Source: Gamarada debralockiae
Lineage: Eukaryota; Ascomycota; Leotiomycetes; Helotiales; Hyphodiscaceae
DNA: 51,122 bases
Assembly (NCBI GenBank): GCA_002803225.1
Contig: NXFV01000398.1
Coordinates: 1-51,122, forward strand
Reading direction: 5' to 3'
The notes below the pieces were generated by a model. That model saw only the letters and a list, made by a program, of their open reading frames with translations, was not told the origin of the DNA and made no database searches. Below are positions 32,437-43,384 of this stretch, one piece after another. The position numbers were made by a program, and so were the translations under genes. Each line of letters starts with the position of its first letter. Positions within the stretch are counted from its first letter, which is position 1.

Positions 32437-35400
32437 ATGGCTGGCGGAAAGAAAAAGAAGAAGCCAGCTTCAAATCCTGCTCGAGGTTTTGCTACAACTT
32501 CTATCGCATCAAAGCCCAAGGCTGAAGCTGCCAATGTCGAGCCAGAGCAAGCTCCCACCAAAGAGCTCTCTAACACCCTCGAGAACGAGCAAGGAGAATC
32601 TGTTCCTGTGGTAGGATCTGGAGCCGGGGGGTTAAGTTTACCACAAAAGACCTTAACGCCTGAGGAATTCGAAAAACAACTTGAGAACTCAGAGCTCCAA
32701 GTACTCGTGGAGAAGCACGCCCAGAAATCAAAGAGAGATGCTCTGCGGCAGCAAACCAGATTAGAAACCGATCGCCGCGTCTTACGAGGCCAAGCTGAGA
32801 ACCTCAATACTAGAAAATGGCTGCCGCCGGAGCTTATGGAAGAGATTTTGGATCTGGTCAAGGGGGAGGGGCGCTATTCTGGACAAGCACTGGAATCATC
32901 CACCAATTCGAAGCAAATTTCGGAGGAGGAGCTCACAATTCGTCTCTGGACACTACAAAAATCACTAGTCGGAGCAGGATTCGTCAAGGAAAGAGTTTCC
33001 CAAGCTTTGCAATATGTGCTGGATATATCTGATAAGATCGGAGTTGGGAATAAGGATGCAATATGGGGCATGGAGGAATCTCTTGACTGGCTCTCGCGGG
33101 AGTGCCCAAGAGAAGAACTTCCCGACTACGAACATTGGCACAGAAAACCCGGTTTCTTTCCCAAGTCTCAGTCAGGTATGTAATCTCCAGAGATTCCGGC
33201 ATGTTCACACTTTGGCTGAATGACTGCGAGCTTTAGAAACTCCACTTGACAGCCCTATGGCCTCTGGAACAAATACTCCGCGTCTTGAACCCGATACTCG
33301 TCATATTAGTGGAATTACATCAGGGGGAGGAAATGTGCCTCAGAACGGGAAAGAGCGCGAACAAGTCAAGAAAATATCCCCAGTGAACTACGACAGCGAT
33401 ATTGACCCAGATGATCTTCTCCCCGTATATCTGGAGAGTAAGGCAAAGCTCTTCAATTTGCAACCATCACCTACCAAAAGAGCACCTCTACGCCCAAATG
33501 GACGAAACAACAATCAAAACTTACCTACCAAACCGTCCACGGCGAACCCTGAGTCAGCAAAGATACTAAGAAAGATCAAAAGAATCGAAGACGATGTCTT
33601 GTTTGATAAGTACCTCGCAGATCAGCAGTGGGAAGTACTACGGATCCAGCTTGAGAAGGATGCTGCCGCACGTAGAAATGCGGCAGAGATCGCCCAGGAA
33701 CGTGCAGATTCGCAGGAGTCAGAAACCTTGCTCGATTCTGATGATGAGGTTAGCCGGGAAGCTGCCAAGATAGGCGCTGCTTTATTAGAAGAGACCGGAA
33801 GTGACGATGATGCGGCGCTTGTGGATTTATTTGCAAGTTTACCTGTGAACGAAGTGGATCCTCTCACTGGAAAGAGCACTACAGTGGTCAATGGCAGCGA
33901 CGGGACCAAGGTCACGATTCGAGACTTTGGAAAGTGGACTGGTGTCAATCCAGCAAGAGTACTTGAGGAAGCCTGTCGATCGAGGTGAGTGTTGCAGCCT
34001 GGGACAAAAATTTGCGCCATTTATTCTACTATTCTAACCTCAGCAAAACAGAGACTCGTCGGCCAAATTAAACTACGCTCTTGTCTCTGACTCTAGTTAC
34101 TCAAATCGGCATTCTCTTCGAATCAGCTGGTCGAAGGCACAGGATCCTTTAGCTTCAGATCCACCACCTGAGATTCAGTATATCTCTGCTGGAAAAGTAC
34201 AGGAATTTACTATGATATCGATTTCTACTCCAGACACTAAGCAGTCAGAATCTTATATTGCCACAACTGCACTTTTCCTTATTTTCGGCTCGTCTGCAAG
34301 AGAAGATAAAGTTTTTCTTCGCCTGCCTGCCACGTGGCGCGACTTGTGGACAGAGTTCGCAGAGAAGAAAAAAGAGAAAGTAGATGAAGCAGATCGTGCT
34401 TCTGTCCGTATATTCCGTGATGCGGTTCGCAAAAAGAGAGACCAGGAGGAGGAAGACGGTGTCTTGATCCATGGAGCTTTCCGAAATCGTGGCACTTCTC
34501 GCGGCCCCGAAAACAATGAAACTGGCGTGGATAAGTCTTCCAGATCTCTACTTGCGCCTGAAGCCTACCAGAGAATTTGGGCCGAAAAATCCAGTTCTCC
34601 GAGTTATCAGACGATGCTTGTGGGTTCTCTTTAACTGCATTTGTTAGTATTCTTGCTAATTGTGTTTAGCAATCGCGTATGCAGCTTCCAATGTGGGGTT
34701 TTAAGGAGGAAGTTCTTCATGCTATCGATCGTGAGCAGGTGGTAATAATTTGTGGAGAGACTGGATGGTAAGATATTCTCCTGCTGTCGGGTGTGCTTCC
34801 AAATTCTGATTATTTTCGCAGTGGCAAAAGTACTCAGGTTCCTGCATTCATCTTGGAGCACCAGCTTTCCAGAGGTAAGCCCTGCAAGATATACTGCACA
34901 GAGCCTCGAAGAATTTCGGCTATATCTCTTGCACGTCGTGTCAGTGAAGAGCTCGGAGAGCGCAAAAATGATCTTGGGACCTCCCGATCCCTTGTAGGGT
35001 ACGCCATCAGGCTCGAGTCGAACACGTCGAAGGAAACACGACTTGTCTATGCGACGACTGGTATTGTCATGCGAATGCTTGAGGGTTCGAATGATCTCAA
35101 AGATATTACCCACATTGTCTTGGATGAGGTCCACGAGCGAACCATCGACAGTGATTTCTTATTGATCGTCCTCCGCAAGCTGATGACCCGAAGACCTGAT
35201 CTCAAAGTAGTTCTGATGTCTGCAACTGTGGATGCCCAGCGGTTCTCTAAATACTTGGGGGGAGCACCGGTATTGAATGTTCCTGGACGGACATTCCCAG
35301 TTCAAGTCAAATACTTGGAAGACGCAGTCGAATTGACCGGGTTCTCGGTCTCCGACAGTGGCTTTCAGGAGAAACTCGAGGACCTCGATGATGATGCTGA

Positions 35401-37395
35401 CATCCCTGATGAAGCTGCCAAGGCAGAGAATACTAAAGCATTACGTGGTTACAGTGCCAAGACACGAAATACGATCTCGCAGATTGATGAGTATCGAATC
35501 GAGTTCGAGCTGGTCACGCAACTGATCGCCAAAATTGCAACAGAAGAAAGTTTAAGGATGTACAGCAAAGCTATTCTTGTCTTCTTGCCTGGAATAGCTG
35601 AGATCCGTCAGCTCAACGACATGCTTGTCGGAAACCCATTTTTCTCTTCCAGCTGGTATGTGTATCCTTTACATTCGACTATTGCCAGCGAAGACCAGGA
35701 AGCTGCCTTCCTCGTACCACCCCCTGGTATTCGAAAGATCGTTCTTGCAACAAACATAGCCGAGACTGGTATTACTATCCCCGATGTGACTTGTGTTATT
35801 GACACCGGAAAACATCGTGAGATGAGGTAAGTTTGATCTCTTGCAAAGCTGAGAGAAATTTACTAATCGTTCAACAGATTCGATGAGAGAAGGCAGCTTT
35901 CCAGGCTCTTAGAAACATTCATTAGCAAAGCAAACGCCAAACAGAGGAGAGGCAGAGCTGGTAGAGTTCAAGAGGGCTTATGCTTCCACCTCTTCACAAA
36001 GTATAGGCATGACGAGCTTGTGAGTTGCAGCCGCCGATCCTAGAGATTCTTGCAAGATTCTATCTGCAAATTTTATGTGTATACTATTTTGTATAATTTA
36101 CTGACGCTCTGCTTCTAGATGGCTGATCAGCAAACTCCCGAACTTCTCCGCTTATCACTCCAAGACCTTGCTATTAGAGTCAAAATCTGCAAGCTTGGTG
36201 GTATTGAAGAGACACTGAGTCAAGCTTTGGATCCACCGTCTGCCAAGAATATCCGCCGAGCAATCGATGCACTCATTGACGTGAGGGCTTTGACCACTGG
36301 AGAAGATCTGACTCCCTTGGGTATCCAATTGGCAAGACTACCATTGGATGTTTTCTTAGGGAAGCTCATCCTTCTCGGCAGCATATTCAAGTGCCTTGAT
36401 GCTGTGCTTACCATTGCTGCCATCCTGTCATCGAAATCTCCTTTCTCTGCTCCTTTCGGGGCTCGCGCACAAGCAGACACCGTTAGGCTGGCATTCCGTC
36501 GAGGAGATTCTGATCTGCTCACCGTTTACAATGCCTATCTGTCTTGGAAACGCGTTTGCATTACTGGAGGTCAGGAATATCAGTTCTGCAGAAAGAACTT
36601 CCTGAGTCCCCAAACCCTCTCCAACATCGAGGATCTGAAAGGACAACTTTTGGTCTGTCTCGTCGACTCTGGATTCCTGGCCCTTACAGAAGCAGAGCGG
36701 ACTTCTCTGAATAGGCATGTTACCCACCCACGGATTCCAGTTTGCTGCTAACAATTCAGAACCCGGTTCTCGAGCAGACGCAGACAATTCTTCGATATTC
36801 CCCAACGAGCCAATGCTAACAGTGACAACGATATCATCACTAGCTCGGTTATCGCTTGGAGTTTCTACCCAAAACTCTTGATACGAGATGGAAAGGGGTT
36901 CCGCAACTGTGCCAACAACCAATCGATCAGCTTGCATCCTTCGTCGGTTAATAAGGGACATCACGAATTGAAATGGCTCTCATATTACCACATCATGCAA
37001 GCTAAACAGTAAGCTAGAATGAGAGACTTAAAGACTATCCACTAACAGGTTTCAGGTTCTACAATGCTCATGAAACCACAGCTGTGGAAGAATTTGCAAT
37101 TGCTCTGCTCTGTGGAGACGTGCGCTGTGATGTAAGTCAACACCCTACCTCCGGACCGAACATTCCACTGATGCTTCCTTAGATGTTCGCAGGAGTGTTC
37201 ATACTCGATGGCAACAGAGCTAGGTTCGCAGTTTCAGATTGGAAGACCATGCTTATTATCAAGACATTGCGTGCGAGGTTGCGAGACATCTTGACAAGAT
37301 CATTCAAGAATCCTGGGAAGCCCCTTACGGCTCAGCAACAGAAGTGGATGGAAGTTTGGCAGAAGATCTTTTCACAGGAGTTCAAGGATAAGTAG
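32437..37395 (+). CDS. DExH RNA helicase, DHX29-like
   Basis: This is a predicted ribosome-associated DExH helicase; DHX29 in animals helps 43S complexes scan structured 5' leaders. Ten exons were placed: 32437-33175, 33237-33984, 34052-34619, 34670-34767, 34822-35826, 35878-36019, 36119-36714, 36760-37008, 37056-37131 and 37183-37395, giving 1477 residues. The N-terminal half has a Lys-rich start, a UBA-like segment near 190-235 ending [18 protein letters not shown] as in DHX29, and acidic linkers. The core shows Walker A GETGCGKST (714-722, made by a splice), TEPRR (744-748), DEVH (819-822), SAT (851-853), and motif [10 protein letters not shown] (1075-1082). The HA2/OB region includes [16 protein letters not shown] and YCRKNF-like [10 protein letters not shown], typical of DHX29. 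Intron 7 has a GC donor. The C-terminus follows the family order. DHX57 is the main alternative. Confidence 0.9.
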
Positions 37396-38168
37396 ATAGC
37401 ATTGGCGGGTTAGACTGCATAGACTGGCGTCTTTATTTGAAGGGGTATAAAGAGATGAGCAGATGACATTGTAGAAGTAAGTACACAATCATAACATACG
37501 AATTTGATGAAGCTGTCTTTGATCGACTCTCTTTGCCAGCCTGCCTTGCTTTTGGGTGCTTTGACTTGCGGCTTTGATCCCTCAACGCTTGCTCCTTCTT
37601 GTCTTTCCATACAAAAGCAAGTATAAGCAGATAGACACATAACGTCACAGATACCAGTAGTTAAAATCTGGTGAGTTCCCATAGAACTTGTGCTCTAGGC
37701 GCTCGGACCACTGAAACCTGCCCCCGGGGTCTTCGCTTTCTGACCGCCCTCGCAGTAATGTTAATCCGAAGCAGCACGTTAGACAAGACATTGACTCTTC
37801 TCTATTTCTCCCTTGTCAACACCATGACAGCATCAGACTCACAACTCTTGACCACCAGCAAACTTGTCCGATTTTGTACTTTTATGTTCATTGATGATCT
37901 ATCTGAAGAGGCCTTCCAGTGACAATGGTACTGGCCCTCCTTTGCATGCTTGTAGGTCCTAGGTATGGTTCTTCTACTCTTACAAAAATAAAACCCAACT
38001 AACGTCACAAAAGAAAACCTGGAATAAGACTTATGGAGAGAGGGCTTCTCACGTGTTCTCGGTTGAGAAACCCACGTCTCGACGCTGTTGTCGTCAAGAA
38101 TCTCGAAAACATCGCCGCAACTCCAGCTTACCCAAGCCCCGGCAAACCATTCAATCTCCACATCCCCA
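37396..38168. other. Convergent 3' spacer with a possible extra exon
   Basis: This lies between the stop of the helicase and the stop of the disordered-protein gene. On the minus strand a frame just downstream of the latter (about 38188-37970) reads coding-like (WAELSAGGRVDGDVEIEW, SWSCGDVFEILDDNSVETW) and could be its true C-terminus. The rest shows nothing recognisable. Confidence 0.4.
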
Positions 38169-41100
38169 TCAACACGTCCCCCAGCTGATAATTCTGCCCA
38201 CTATCAGAAGGCCTTGCGCCCAATTCTTGATTTGCTTGCCTCTTGGTCCAGTGACCTTGAGTATCCGACCATGCTCGGGATGCCAACCCTCTATTAACTC
38301 GATAGCTTCTCGGCCTTCACACTTGGCTGCATTGGTGAGCGCCATCGACGTTGTCCAAATATTGTCTGCATTATGGAAAGAAATATTGACATACTCGCGC
38401 TCAGCTTTCTGGTGTGAAGAGTCCTGCTGAATCGAGCAAGTGCGTGCAGTAGGCGAAGAGTAGAAGGCCATCGTCGTATTGAAAGGAGGCACCGTTGCCT
38501 CTGACGGTAATGCTGGAAGCTGTTGGGAAGGAGATGAGACTGGTTGCTCCCCCTTCTTGGATCTAGGACAGCGTTTACCTCCAAAATTCAGAGTGATTCC
38601 CTGTCTCGGAGTTTGTTTCGGCTGCGGTGTTGGGCTAGTATCGATCGCCATGCCTTGGGAGAACGAATCATCGGGGCTTGACAAGAGCTTATTGTTAACC
38701 CTATAAGGGCTGCTGCTGAGGGAATTTGCGAGAGGGTTGGACTTCGAGATAGGGCGGCTGTCTATTCTCTGGTTGTTGGCATTGCCAGTTGTCATCGACC
38801 CTCCTCGAGTACCACGACTGCTACGGAGACCTCCAGGATTGTTCCCCCCTCCACCGCCATTTCCTCTTCCTCTGCATCGAATTGAAACATGATTGGCTAA
38901 TTCGGAAGCGCTGATCACATTATAGCTGGATGGTGGAGCATGGGGCATGGAAGTTGGTGGTGGTGGTGGCTGCATCATCTGCATAATTTGATGTTGTGGC
39001 GAGAATCCAGGGTTTGTGCCAGCATGCATGGGATATCCCTGATGAGGTTGGGATGCTTGGAAGGGCGGGTTTGGAAAGTAGCCGTGGCCCTGTAATCCCG
39101 AACCTTGGGGAATGGCGTTGTGGTAGGGATTTTGTTGCGGAGGCAAAGTATGAGTATAGACCGCGTTGATAGGTCTCACCCTATTGTTCCGCGATGAGTC
39201 TCCCCAACTACTCCAATGAGGACCCATTATCGGGCCCTGCAGACTGTGGCCGTCTCTCGTCGGCTCTCGATGAAGTTGCACCTTACTGGGCAAAACTTTC
39301 ACCGATTTTCCCCGCCATGGCTCCTTCTTATATGTGCTCTTCAAGCCTAGCTCTCTGCCCGGCTTGGTGATTGGACCAGGTGTTGGCATGGGAGCGGGAG
39401 GGGGAGCGGAAGTGAGAGCGAGACGGTGGACCGCAGGAGCTGGCCGGGCTTCGGAAGCCTTGATCAACGGGGCTTCGTCATCGGAATTGTCTAGATCCAT
39501 TGAGCTTCCATCATCGCTCAGATTCTCAACAGCAGTCGTGAAAGTCATGACTGATGTGGGAACGCAAGAGGGATTAGCGGCTGAGTTGGGGACTGCGTTA
39601 CTGTTGTCGGGCGTGGTCTCCATTGGCATAGTGGGAAGCTCCGGTTCCGGGTCTCCAATATCCTGTGTAGAAGTCTCGATATCCTTAGATGGAGAGCTGT
39701 CTAAGGCAACTTGCTCTGCATCGTTACCCAGAGTAGATGAGGAAGCACAAACACCCACAAGGAGAGGAGGACTACTCTCAGGACTCAAGGCGACTTGTCT
39801 CTCATGTCCGTCAGACGTCAGACGCTCACCGGAAGGCAGAGGTTCGATAGCTGGAAGAGTATCCACGTCCATGTCCACACTCATCTGCATCTCCATAGTA
39901 GCGAAGGATGTAGATGCGTCCATGGGAGCAGAAGCATTTTCAAGGATTTGTCCGCTTGAGCTGCTTTCAATTTCCGGTTCCAATACTGTCGGTTCCTTCG
40001 GGGATGCAGAAGGTCCATCAATCGAGGAGTCATCGACGCCCATGTCCATTTCCACATCAGAAGTTGAAGCATCTCCTACAAGGCACTTCTCAGAGGCATT
40101 TTCAATACCATCGCTCCCAGCGGGTGTGGGGTATGCTTCGCCAAAGTCATTGCGGAACACAGAGTTATCCACCAAAGCATCGAATTCTCCATCTTCCATC
40201 TCACAGTCGGCGAGGCAATCAGTCAGAGGAGATGCTTGCCGACTAGGGCTGTATGGGGATTTTGGCTCGATGGGAAGAACCAAATCCTGCGTAGCCTTCA
40301 GAACACTTCGACGTCTCTTAGCTTTCCATTCCTCCCGCTGGGGGAAGAAGTATTCGCTCACTTTGCTTAGGGGATAGTCATCAAGCTCCTCTATTAGCTC
40401 TCGGACTCTACCAGAAGGTGGCGTGGACGGATTCGCTGGCTGAGAAGAGCAGTTCTGATTGCGACCCATATACTTGTCCTGTTTCTGCGCAAGCCAAATC
40501 TTCACCTCCATCGAAATGTCCAGTCCATTTGGTGGGACTGGAAAAGCACCTTCAGGTATAGCGGTGCCGGCAATAGTTGCTACTCTCTGCGTAAGAAAGT
40601 ATCTTCCCGCCGCGAGAAATTCGTCATTCGTCAAGCGATGATGGCCATCTTGTTCGTCTCTAGCCTCTTCGCTAAAAGGAGAAGCCTCTGCATCAAAAGC
40701 GGCAGCCTCTTCGTCCAAAGCAGCAGCCTCGTTCACATGAGCAGCCTCGTCCAAAGGAACAGCCTTGTCCAAAGGAGCAAATTGAAGGAAGGCAGCGATG
40801 TTCCTAGCTCTGATATGATTTAGTCGGTGCTCCCTAAAGCCTATGTCCCAGGCCTTGGTATGCAAAGGAGCAGCCGCTTGATTACACAGAGTAGCATCTT
40901 GACCAAGTAGAGCCGCCTGCTCATATAACGGGGTTACCTCGTCGAACGCAGCAAGTTGAAAGCTGGCATGGATGTTAGCCATGATAGCTATGTCCTTAGC
41001 CATGTCGTGATTACGGCGATTCTCAGCAAAACACATGTTTCGGATTCGGGCTCGTTGGGTGATGATCTCTTTCCCCAAGGCGACTTCAAAAGGGATTTCA

Positions 41101-43097
41101 ACAGGGAGTTCAAGGGGGAGTCCAATGTCCTGCTGCTTCTGATTACCTTGATCGCTAGCTAAGCGCGCTTCGATGGACTGCGGCCAATAATTTTCATCAA
41201 CGCTGGCCATGAACTCTTCAAGGCCGACATACTCGATCATGGCTCCGTCAAACATACCGCTCAAGATGTCACGATGAACTCCATCTGGGTCCTCCAATCG
41301 CTGTTGGAGAGCGTCATAAGCAACCTTGCCATCTCCCTCGACTTCGACGTCGGGTCCTACTTCCTCCGCCGGGGTCCAGATTGCTGGCGCTAGTTGTAGC
41401 AGAGCTGGCTGTGAGGGAGCTAGTTGCACGTTGGGAACTATCTCGGCTGGTAAACGGAATCGAGAAAAGTCAAACTCGCGAGCCTCTCTTTGTTTGATTG
41501 CGTTTGCAAACTCCGGGTATTGCTCTTCTCTTTGAAATGTATTCTGGAGACGGTGACCATCTGGACCCCCTGGACCCCAGATGTGTATCTTGATCCGGGC
41601 ATCAAGATCCACATTTTTGTGATCTGCATCGAATACAGAATTCAGCGACTTCTGCTGGGGTGAGTGATCTGGGTTGAAATAGCTGCCGTTCGTGATGACG
41701 ATTGCATTGCTTGTTACCTTATTAGCCGCAACTGGGTGGTGTGGCTGGAATGGATTTGGTGGCAGCTCGCTCTGCATGACGATATCCTCTACCTGCTTGT
41801 CCGCATCTGGTTGATCTGGTTGCACAGGATCAGATGCCAGTTCGCTGTCCATGACAATATCACTGTCTTCTACCTCTTTATCCGAAACTCGATGGTCTGG
41901 TTGAGATGCATCAGATGACAGCTCGCTCTCCATGATGATACCATTGCCTTCTACCTTCTCGTCCGCAACTTGGCCGTCTGGTTGGAAAGGATCTGATAGC
42001 ACCCCGCTCTGCTGGATGAAATCGTTACGTTCCTCTGCCTGTCCCTTCGTATCTAGGCGATCTAATTGCAGAGGAGCAGGCCGTGCCGCGTTGCGTCTGA
42101 CGATATGCTTCATGAGGGTCTCGACACCCATTGCAAGACGTTCCGGGTCGAGTTGATTGAGAGGATAGCCACCCATGACGACAGCTGGGAGCACAGCATC
42201 GTATTCAGCAGTCTCCGAAGTTGCTTGAGTGGGATTCTTGTTAACTTCCTGCACGTAGTCATGAACTTGACCATTGTCCAGACGTTGACGGGTTTTAGGT
42301 GCTGATTGGATGGCATCACTGCTGTTTTCAAACTCGATCGACTGCATGACTACCTCGTGAGCTAGTCCATCATCAGAAGATTGACTGATGTCGGAAGATG
42401 AGTGATATGCATCATGGCAATCGCCGGTCTCAATGGCCTGTAGGACCTGCCGCTTCGGCTGAACTCGCCGGGCTTCCGAGGGTCGAAGAGCCTCTAATCC
42501 GGCTTCAACAGCTTCGATAATTGGTTCCTCGAAGTGACCCTCTTCGCGAAGCTTGTCAATGTTCAACCACTCTCCAAAATCTACCTCATCGCTATCCATA
42601 TTGCTACCGTGACCGTCATCCTGAATAGCGAGGGGGAAGGAGTTCGGGAGATTGTCAACCAAAGGAGACTCGAGACGACTTCCCTCCTGCAAGGGGTAAG
42701 CGAGCTCGTAATATTCGAAGACTGCGGAATTATTCTGGTTGAGTACGTTGTCCTGGTCCAGAAGGGCAAGGATAAGCTCTTGTTCCTCGGGATTTATTGG
42801 ATTTTTTGGCGGGAGTATGATGGGTCTATCAGGTCTGATTGGCCGACGCGTGGGCAGGTTTTGGAGAAAGGAGCGCTCGATCGAGGCGGGTGGGCTTGAG
42901 TTTTCGGGTGGGTTAGAGTCGATTTCCATGGGCTGCTCGTCTCCACCTTCATGCGAAAATGTCCAGTCGCCAACTCCTGCCCGCGTGGCAAACCGCTGTC
43001 CTTGGTGGCGAGGACGTTCAGGTGGGTGAGGAGGTTGGTCTTGAGAGTCATCGCTGACAGTTTCAGAACTCGTCTCACTGAAATTGGGGCTCTGCAT
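38169..43097 (-). CDS. Large disordered, repeat-containing protein of unknown function
   Basis: A single 4.9-kb frame codes 1642 residues; I do not recognise the family. It is mostly acidic, Ser/Pro/Glu-rich and probably unfolded. Residues 249-480 hold diverged 25-27-residue repeats (IIMESELSSDASQP, IVMDSELASDPVQP, IVMQSELPPNPFQP). Residues 687-812 hold a two-unit duplication (HDMAKDIAIMA.. against HIRARNIAAFL..) ending in an Ala/Glu array. A Pro/Met/His-rich tract near 1360-1400 (QMMQPPPPPTSMP) is followed by an RGG/Gly-rich patch (CRGRGNGGGGGNN, SRGTRGG) near 1405-1435, suggesting RNA or protein contacts. The C-terminal 90 residues (YVNISFHNADNIW, LIEGWHPEHGRILKV) look folded. The frame ends ISWGTC, but an alternative C-terminus exists downstream. 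Nuclear location is a guess. The opposite strand carries a 347-codon frame at 39334-40377, judged a shadow. Confidence 0.75.
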   Translation of the reverse strand: MQSPNFSETSSETVSDDSQDQPPHPPERPRHQGQRFATRAGVGDWTFSHEGGDEQPMEIDSNPPENSSPPASIERSFLQNLPTRRPIRPDRPIILPPKNPINPEEQELILALLDQDNVLNQNNSAVFEYYELAYPLQEGSRLESPLVDNLPNSFPLAIQDDGHGSNMDSDEVDFGEWLNIDKLREEGHFEEPIIEAVEAGLEALRPSEARRVQPKRQVLQAIETGDCHDAYHSSSDISQSSDDGLAHEVVMQSIEFENSSDAIQSAPKTRQRLDNGQVHDYVQEVNKNPTQATSETAEYDAVLPAVVMGGYPLNQLDPERLAMGVETLMKHIVRRNAARPAPLQLDRLDTKGQAEERNDFIQQSGVLSDPFQPDGQVADEKVEGNGIIMESELSSDASQPDHRVSDKEVEDSDIVMDSELASDPVQPDQPDADKQVEDIVMQSELPPNPFQPHHPVAANKVTSNAIVITNGSYFNPDHSPQQKSLNSVFDADHKNVDLDARIKIHIWGPGGPDGHRLQNTFQREEQYPEFANAIKQREAREFDFSRFRLPAEIVPNVQLAPSQPALLQLAPAIWTPAEEVGPDVEVEGDGKVAYDALQQRLEDPDGVHRDILSGMFDGAMIEYVGLEEFMASVDENYWPQSIEARLASDQGNQKQQDIGLPLELPVEIPFEVALGKEIITQRARIRNMCFAENRRNHDMAKDIAIMANIHASFQLAAFDEVTPLYEQAALLGQDATLCNQAAAPLHTKAWDIGFREHRLNHIRARNIAAFLQFAPLDKAVPLDEAAHVNEAAALDEEAAAFDAEASPFSEEARDEQDGHHRLTNDEFLAAGRYFLTQRVATIAGTAIPEGAFPVPPNGLDISMEVKIWLAQKQDKYMGRNQNCSSQPANPSTPPSGRVRELIEELDDYPLSKVSEYFFPQREEWKAKRRRSVLKATQDLVLPIEPKSPYSPSRQASPLTDCLADCEMEDGEFDALVDNSVFRNDFGEAYPTPAGSDGIENASEKCLVGDASTSDVEMDMGVDDSSIDGPSASPKEPTVLEPEIESSSSGQILENASAPMDASTSFATMEMQMSVDMDVDTLPAIEPLPSGERLTSDGHERQVALSPESSPPLLVGVCASSSTLGNDAEQVALDSSPSKDIETSTQDIGDPEPELPTMPMETTPDNSNAVPNSAANPSCVPTSVMTFTTAVENLSDDGSSMDLDNSDDEAPLIKASEARPAPAVHRLALTSAPPPAPMPTPGPITKPGRELGLKSTYKKEPWRGKSVKVLPSKVQLHREPTRDGHSLQGPIMGPHWSSWGDSSRNNRVRPINAVYTHTLPPQQNPYHNAIPQGSGLQGHGYFPNPPFQASQPHQGYPMHAGTNPGFSPQHQIMQMMQPPPPPTSMPHAPPSSYNVISASELANHVSIRCRGRGNGGGGGNNPGGLRSSRGTRGGSMTTGNANNQRIDSRPISKSNPLANSLSSSPYRVNNKLLSSPDDSFSQGMAIDTSPTPQPKQTPRQGITLNFGGKRCPRSKKGEQPVSSPSQQLPALPSEATVPPFNTTMAFYSSPTARTCSIQQDSSHQKAEREYVNISFHNADNIWTTSMALTNAAKCEGREAIELIEGWHPEHGRILKVTGPRGKQIKNWAQGLLIVGRIISWGTC
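40660..41045 (-). repeat. In-frame two-unit duplication inside the disordered protein
   Basis: This codes residues about 687-812. Unit A begins NMCFAENRRNHDMAKDIA and unit B DIGFREHRLNHIRARNIA. Each continues as FQLAAFDEVTPLYEQAA or LQFAPLDKAVPLDEAA, then an Ala-rich tail (AAALDEEAAAFDAEA). Unit length is about 60 residues with modest divergence. Confidence 0.7.
41670..42020 (-). repeat. In-frame tandem repeats of 25-27 codons
   Basis: Four to five imperfect units cover residues about 360-475 of the disordered protein. The shared core is IVM(D/Q)SEL..(D/N)P.QP followed by an acidic (A/S)DK(E/Q)VED. A more diverged unit (VVMQSIEFENSSDAIQ) lies earlier, at residues 249-275. Confidence 0.75.
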
Positions 43098-43384
43098 TTT
43101 GAGATGCAGTGGGCTGAAGTAGGTACAGCTTGGAGCTGTGTTGATGGCGGTTGAGGTATGCGACAGGGTGATGTTTTCTTGAGGTAAGCTATCGCAGAGG
43201 ATTGACTCGAGGAGCTGAACAGAGAAGTAAGGTCAGCGACTTGCAACTGTTTCTTTATTCTTACTTCTTGGTTGACGCTCAGTCAACTCCTTTTGGTGTT
43301 GTACCCATGACTTACCAGTTAGGGGTTATGTTTGCCAGTCGAGAAGTTGTCGATTTCCAAACACTTTTTGCATAGCAAAGTTGT
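43098..43384. other. 5' flank of the disordered-protein gene
   Basis: This is presumed 5' UTR and promoter of the leftward gene at 43097. No motif was recognised. Confidence 0.35.

Noticed and set aside
36719..36759. GT donor alternative (GTTACC) for helicase intron 7
   Set aside because: It puts the next exon in the wrong frame and loses the conserved RRRQFFDIP segment; the GC donor at 36715 keeps it.
39334..40377. 347-codon plus-strand frame
   Set aside because: It lies fully antisense to the 1642-residue gene, is low-complexity Ser/Gly-rich and has no family features, so it is a shadow of Glu/Ser/Asp-rich codons.
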